Shown here one piece after another: positions 61,532-64,000 of a stretch of DNA of 64,000 nucleotides. This stretch comes from Hallerella sp964397425 (GTDB lineage: Bacteria > Fibrobacterota > Fibrobacteria > Fibrobacterales > Fibrobacteraceae). Each line of letters begins with the position of its first letter. The stretch's first letter is position 1. Location of the stretch: the NCBI GenBank assembly GCA_964397425.1, contig CAYNID010000002.1:124001-188000 (forward strand), given 5' to 3'. Made by a program: the position numbers and the translations under genes. The notes under the pieces were generated by a model. The model did not search any database. It was not told the DNA's origin and was given only the letters and a program-made list of their open reading frames with translations.

Positions 61532-62760
61532 CAGTAGAGCGTGTTTGTCGCTAGGGAATGGGCCAGTTTGCCGTATTCCTGCAGGATTTCTCCGCGGCTT
61601 GGATTTTCGCCGAGCTTTTCAAGGAGGACGCTTGCAAGCGTTCCCCGCGAAAGCATCGTTTCGAGCGTGGCGTGGGATTCTGGAGAAATTCCGTCACCGA
61701 CTTTTTCAAACAAAATTTTCAACACATCCGAAGCTTTCCGTGAATTTCCGGAGATGCCAAAAAGGTTCAGATATTCCGCATCGTCCAATTCCGCTTTTTC
61801 CGCATCTTTGACTGTGGCGGCAAGAAGTCTGGCTAGGCGGTCCGTGTCCATGGCCCTTTGAACGTTTTGAGGGGCGAAAGTCCCTTTTGCGAGAGCCCGG
61901 AGTATCGCCATTTCAAATTCTGCAATGGCAACGTCCGCCTTGGGACTTTCCTGGATGTCGACTAGGCGAATTTCAATCGCGCCGCGGTCAAATCGGGCGA
62001 TGGCACCGCGGCTGTTCAAAAAGAAATGATTCAGCAATTTTTCTTTGTCGAATGGGGCAATATCCCGTTCGATGACTTTGAAAATCTTTTCGTTGTAATC
62101 CGCTTCGGTAAAGACCGCTTCGGGAATGACTTTTCCCGTGATGCTTGGAATTTTTTCTTGATTGTGCCTGTATGTTTCTATCCGGGCATCCCGAAAACCG
62201 GTGAAATGCGAATCCAAATAGGGGCTAGAAGCCGCCAGCGCAGGAATCAACGGGAGCAAAAGTCGAATTCCGGCGTGGAGAACGCCAAATTCATCGTCTC
62301 CGCAGAAAGAAATATTCAAATGGGTGGATTGCAAGTTCGCCCAGCCGTGCCCGCGGCAATCAAAAATCCGGTTGTAGGCTTCGTAAATTTCGTTGCAGTC
62401 ATAAGGCCAGATTGCGGTTTCTGTCAGCGGATTCATAAAGGGATGCGCCGCGGAGGGCAAAAGTTCGCCGCCGACCGATTCCAGCTTTTGGTTTGCCGAC
62501 AAAACTTCCCGGTGAAAGCGTTCGCTCCAGCCGTCAAAACTTTCCGCAGGCTTTGTGCATTTCAATTCAATGACGTGTGAAACCAGTTCGTTCGAAAGCC
62601 CGACATCGCCGTGCTCCGCATCGGAAAGAGGCTCGCCGTTTGCGTCTTTACCCAAAATGATATCGGCGCGGGGAAGTACGCTTCCGGTTTGTTTCGAAAC
62701 GATCATATATTCGAGTTCCAGACCGAAGCGTTCAAAAAGGTGCCATTGAGAATTTTTCAT
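61528..62760 (-). CDS. GCS2-family carboxylate-amine (glutamate-cysteine type) ligase
   Basis: 410 residues. Glutamine-synthetase-like fold: GLELEYMIVSK near 13 carries the metal-binding Glu residues, NLQSTHLNISF near 143 and RGAIEIRLVDIQESP near 260 complete the site. GCS2 enzymes join an amino acid to the gamma-carboxyl of glutamate. The start overlaps the stop of the ATP-grasp gene by 4 bp, so the two ligases are coproduced. Glutathione synthesis is possible, but this pairing is better known from predicted peptide-synthesis clusters. Confidence 0.82.
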   Translation of the reverse strand: MKNSQWHLFERFGLELEYMIVSKQTGSVLPRADIILGKDANGEPLSDAEHGDVGLSNELVSHVIELKCTKPAESFDGWSERFHREVLSANQKLESVGGELLPSAAHPFMNPLTETAIWPYDCNEIYEAYNRIFDCRGHGWANLQSTHLNISFCGDDEFGVLHAGIRLLLPLIPALAASSPYLDSHFTGFRDARIETYRHNQEKIPSITGKVIPEAVFTEADYNEKIFKVIERDIAPFDKEKLLNHFFLNSRGAIARFDRGAIEIRLVDIQESPKADVAIAEFEMAILRALAKGTFAPQNVQRAMDTDRLARLLAATVKDAEKAELDDAEYLNLFGISGNSRKASDVLKILFEKVGDGISPESHATLETMLSRGTLASVLLEKLGENPSRGEILQEYGKLAHSLATNTLYC

Positions 62761-64000
62761 AAGATAGCCGAATCGATACCGTGATGCTGCAACAGGCGCT
62801 GTTGCGCCGAATTGATGCGTTCTTCGATGCGTCTCCGGAGAGAGTGCATGATGGTCAGATAAAGTTTTTCGCCGCCGAGTTGGTCTTCGACTCCATCGTC
62901 AATGCTCGGATTGTCGTTGACTTCTATCACCATGGGCTTGCCGTTTACTTCTTTTAAATCGACGCCGTAAAGACCGTTTCCAATCAGTGCGGCGACGCGG
63001 ACTGCGGCTTTGACAATGCCGTGGGGAACATCGTCTAAGGGAACGCAATCATAAAGTCCGCAAATATCCGCCTTGTTTTTTGAATTCCAATTGTAAATTT
63101 GCCAATGATTTTTGGCCATGTAATAACGGCAAGCGTAAAATGGCCGCCCATCGAGAATGCCGATTCGCCAATCGAATTTTGTCGGCGTGAATTCCTGGGC
63201 GATGATCAAGTCGCTGCCTTCGAACATCTTGTCGAGATGCGCTTGCAATTCAGCCTCGTCTTGGACTTTCACCACGCCCATTGAAAAACTGGAATCCGGC
63301 GCTTTGAGAATCATGGGAAACCCGATTTCTTTTGACAGCTCGTGCCTGTTTTCGGAATGGGCGATGACCGTGTGCGGGGCGGGAATTTTTCCCACGGACA
63401 TCAGTTCTTGCAAATAAACTTTGTTCGAACAGCGCAATATGCTGTCCGGATCGTCAATGACCGCGATACCTTCGGATTGGGCGCGCCTCGCGAACGCATA
63501 CGTGTGGTGGTTGACATTTGTCGTCTCCCGAATGAAGAGGGCGTCAAATTCTCCGACACGGTGGTAATCTTTTTTGGTGATGAGTTCCACGCGGAATCCC
63601 GTTTTTTCCGCGGCGGCGATGAATTTTTGAATCGCTTTGGCGTTCGACGGCGGTTCCTTTTCATTCGGATTGACCAAAATGGCCAAATCGTAAAGGTATT
63701 CATCCGGGTGCGCCGAAGTGAAACGGTTTTTGTCAAAGTATTCCTTGGCAAATTTGTCGACCATTTCCAAATGGGAATCCGGAATTTCGTTCACGCAAAT
63801 GGGGCGAATGTTTTGGATGAACCATTTTTGCCGAAAGACAAAATGGGCGCGGAGAAGCGGGGCTTGAAAGAGTCTGTATAATTCTTGAGACAGTTCCAGG
63901 TATTGAGCGCTGACATTTTGCCCAAAATAAATGGAAAGCGTGAATTCTGTACCGGTGAGTTTTTTGAGGCTTTTTTGAATAAGGTCGTCTATTTCATCGG
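62757..64000 (-). CDS. RimK-type ATP-grasp ligase with N-terminal RLAN domain (5' end beyond the window)
   Basis: At least 414 residues; the frame stays open through the window edge, so the start is outside, and the GTG at 63794 is not the true start. The N-terminal part (LSIYFGQNVSAQYLELSQELY, APLLRAHF, NIRPICVNEIPDSH) matches the RimK-like ATP-grasp N-terminal (RLAN) domain. A second alpha/beta segment and the ATP-grasp core follow: FPMILKAPDSSFSMGVVKV, GLYGVDLKEVNGKPMVIEVNDNPSID. It ligates amino acids to a carboxylate using ATP. Its immediate partner is the GCS2 ligase. Confidence 0.85.
   Translation of the reverse strand, partial: DEIDDLIQKSLKKLTGTEFTLSIYFGQNVSAQYLELSQELYRLFQAPLLRAHFVFRQKWFIQNIRPICVNEIPDSHLEMVDKFAKEYFDKNRFTSAHPDEYLYDLAILVNPNEKEPPSNAKAIQKFIAAAEKTGFRVELITKKDYHRVGEFDALFIRETTNVNHHTYAFARRAQSEGIAVIDDPDSILRCSNKVYLQELMSVGKIPAPHTVIAHSENRHELSKEIGFPMILKAPDSSFSMGVVKVQDEAELQAHLDKMFEGSDLIIAQEFTPTKFDWRIGILDGRPFYACRYYMAKNHWQIYNWNSKNKADICGLYDCVPLDDVPHGIVKAAVRVAALIGNGLYGVDLKEVNGKPMVIEVNDNPSIDDGVEDQLGGEKLYLTIMHSLRRRIEERINSAQQRLLQHHGIDSAIL

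Overview
The window looks like a bacterial chromosome segment of about 50% GC, most plausibly from a Fibrobacter-like (Fibrobacterota) gut or rumen bacterium. This is an inference from gene content: Ser-rich secreted linkers, short lipoproteins, a DXS-like enzyme, and densely packed operons with 4-bp overlaps. No marker gene settles it. Two 100-N runs (11938-12037 and 25186-25285) split the window into three contigs. Both lie inside copies of the same interspersed repeat, and the flanks of each run share sequence, so the Ns look like scaffolding placeholders.

Layout. 1-7.4 kb: arsC, class II aldolase, clpB behind a textbook sigma-54 promoter, citrate synthase and an aminotransferase. 7.5-11.5 kb: guanylate kinase, a polyprenyl-phosphate glycosyltransferase and a large GT-C-like membrane enzyme with a C-terminal NPCBM-like module; a paralog of the last sits at 52.7 kb. 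11.6-12.1 kb: repeat array 1. 12.4-18 kb: a UDP-glucuronate decarboxylase-like gene and a secreted esterase, separated by an AT-rich DpnII-type restriction-modification (R-M) cassette. The cassette is bracketed by a long direct duplication of the 3' end of the esterase. 18-24.7 kb: aldo/keto reductase, tRNA-Ala, and an operon rnd-tatA-tatC-[TatB-like/5-formyl-THF cyclo-ligase fusion]-TrmH-class I methyltransferase-ung. 25.5-33.4 kb: rmuC, tRNA-Gly, ispE, tRNA-Gln, ribosomal protein L25, a nucleotide-sugar epimerase, an outer-membrane-like protein, an ankyrin lipoprotein and a DUF5131 protein, with repeat arrays 2 and 3.

34.5-43.7 kb is a foreign mosaic island ending at the 3' end of guaA. It holds an IS30 remnant, an internally deleted IS256 element, an HNH-type R-M system with its own XRE regulator, a TetR/oleate hydratase pair, an XRE/zinc-ribbon repressor, and an excisionase-like HTH gene facing an XRE gene. 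Perfect -35/-10 promoters and strong Shine-Dalgarno sites in the island look Firmicutes-like. Its left end and integrase are missing.

43.8-64 kb returns to host-like genes: guaA-pepA, a DXS-like gene with a MerR-type 19-bp-spacer promoter, pheA-NlpC/P60, hemN, lipoprotein, GT-C/NPCBM, glycosyltransferase and DUF4261-like genes. It ends with a TPP-riboswitch thiSFGHE operon flanked by an N-formylglutamate amidohydrolase-like gene on one side and a GCS2-type ligase plus RLAN/RimK-type ATP-grasp ligase on the other. These three outer genes suggest a small-peptide or modified-amino-acid synthesis system that the thiamine operon separates.
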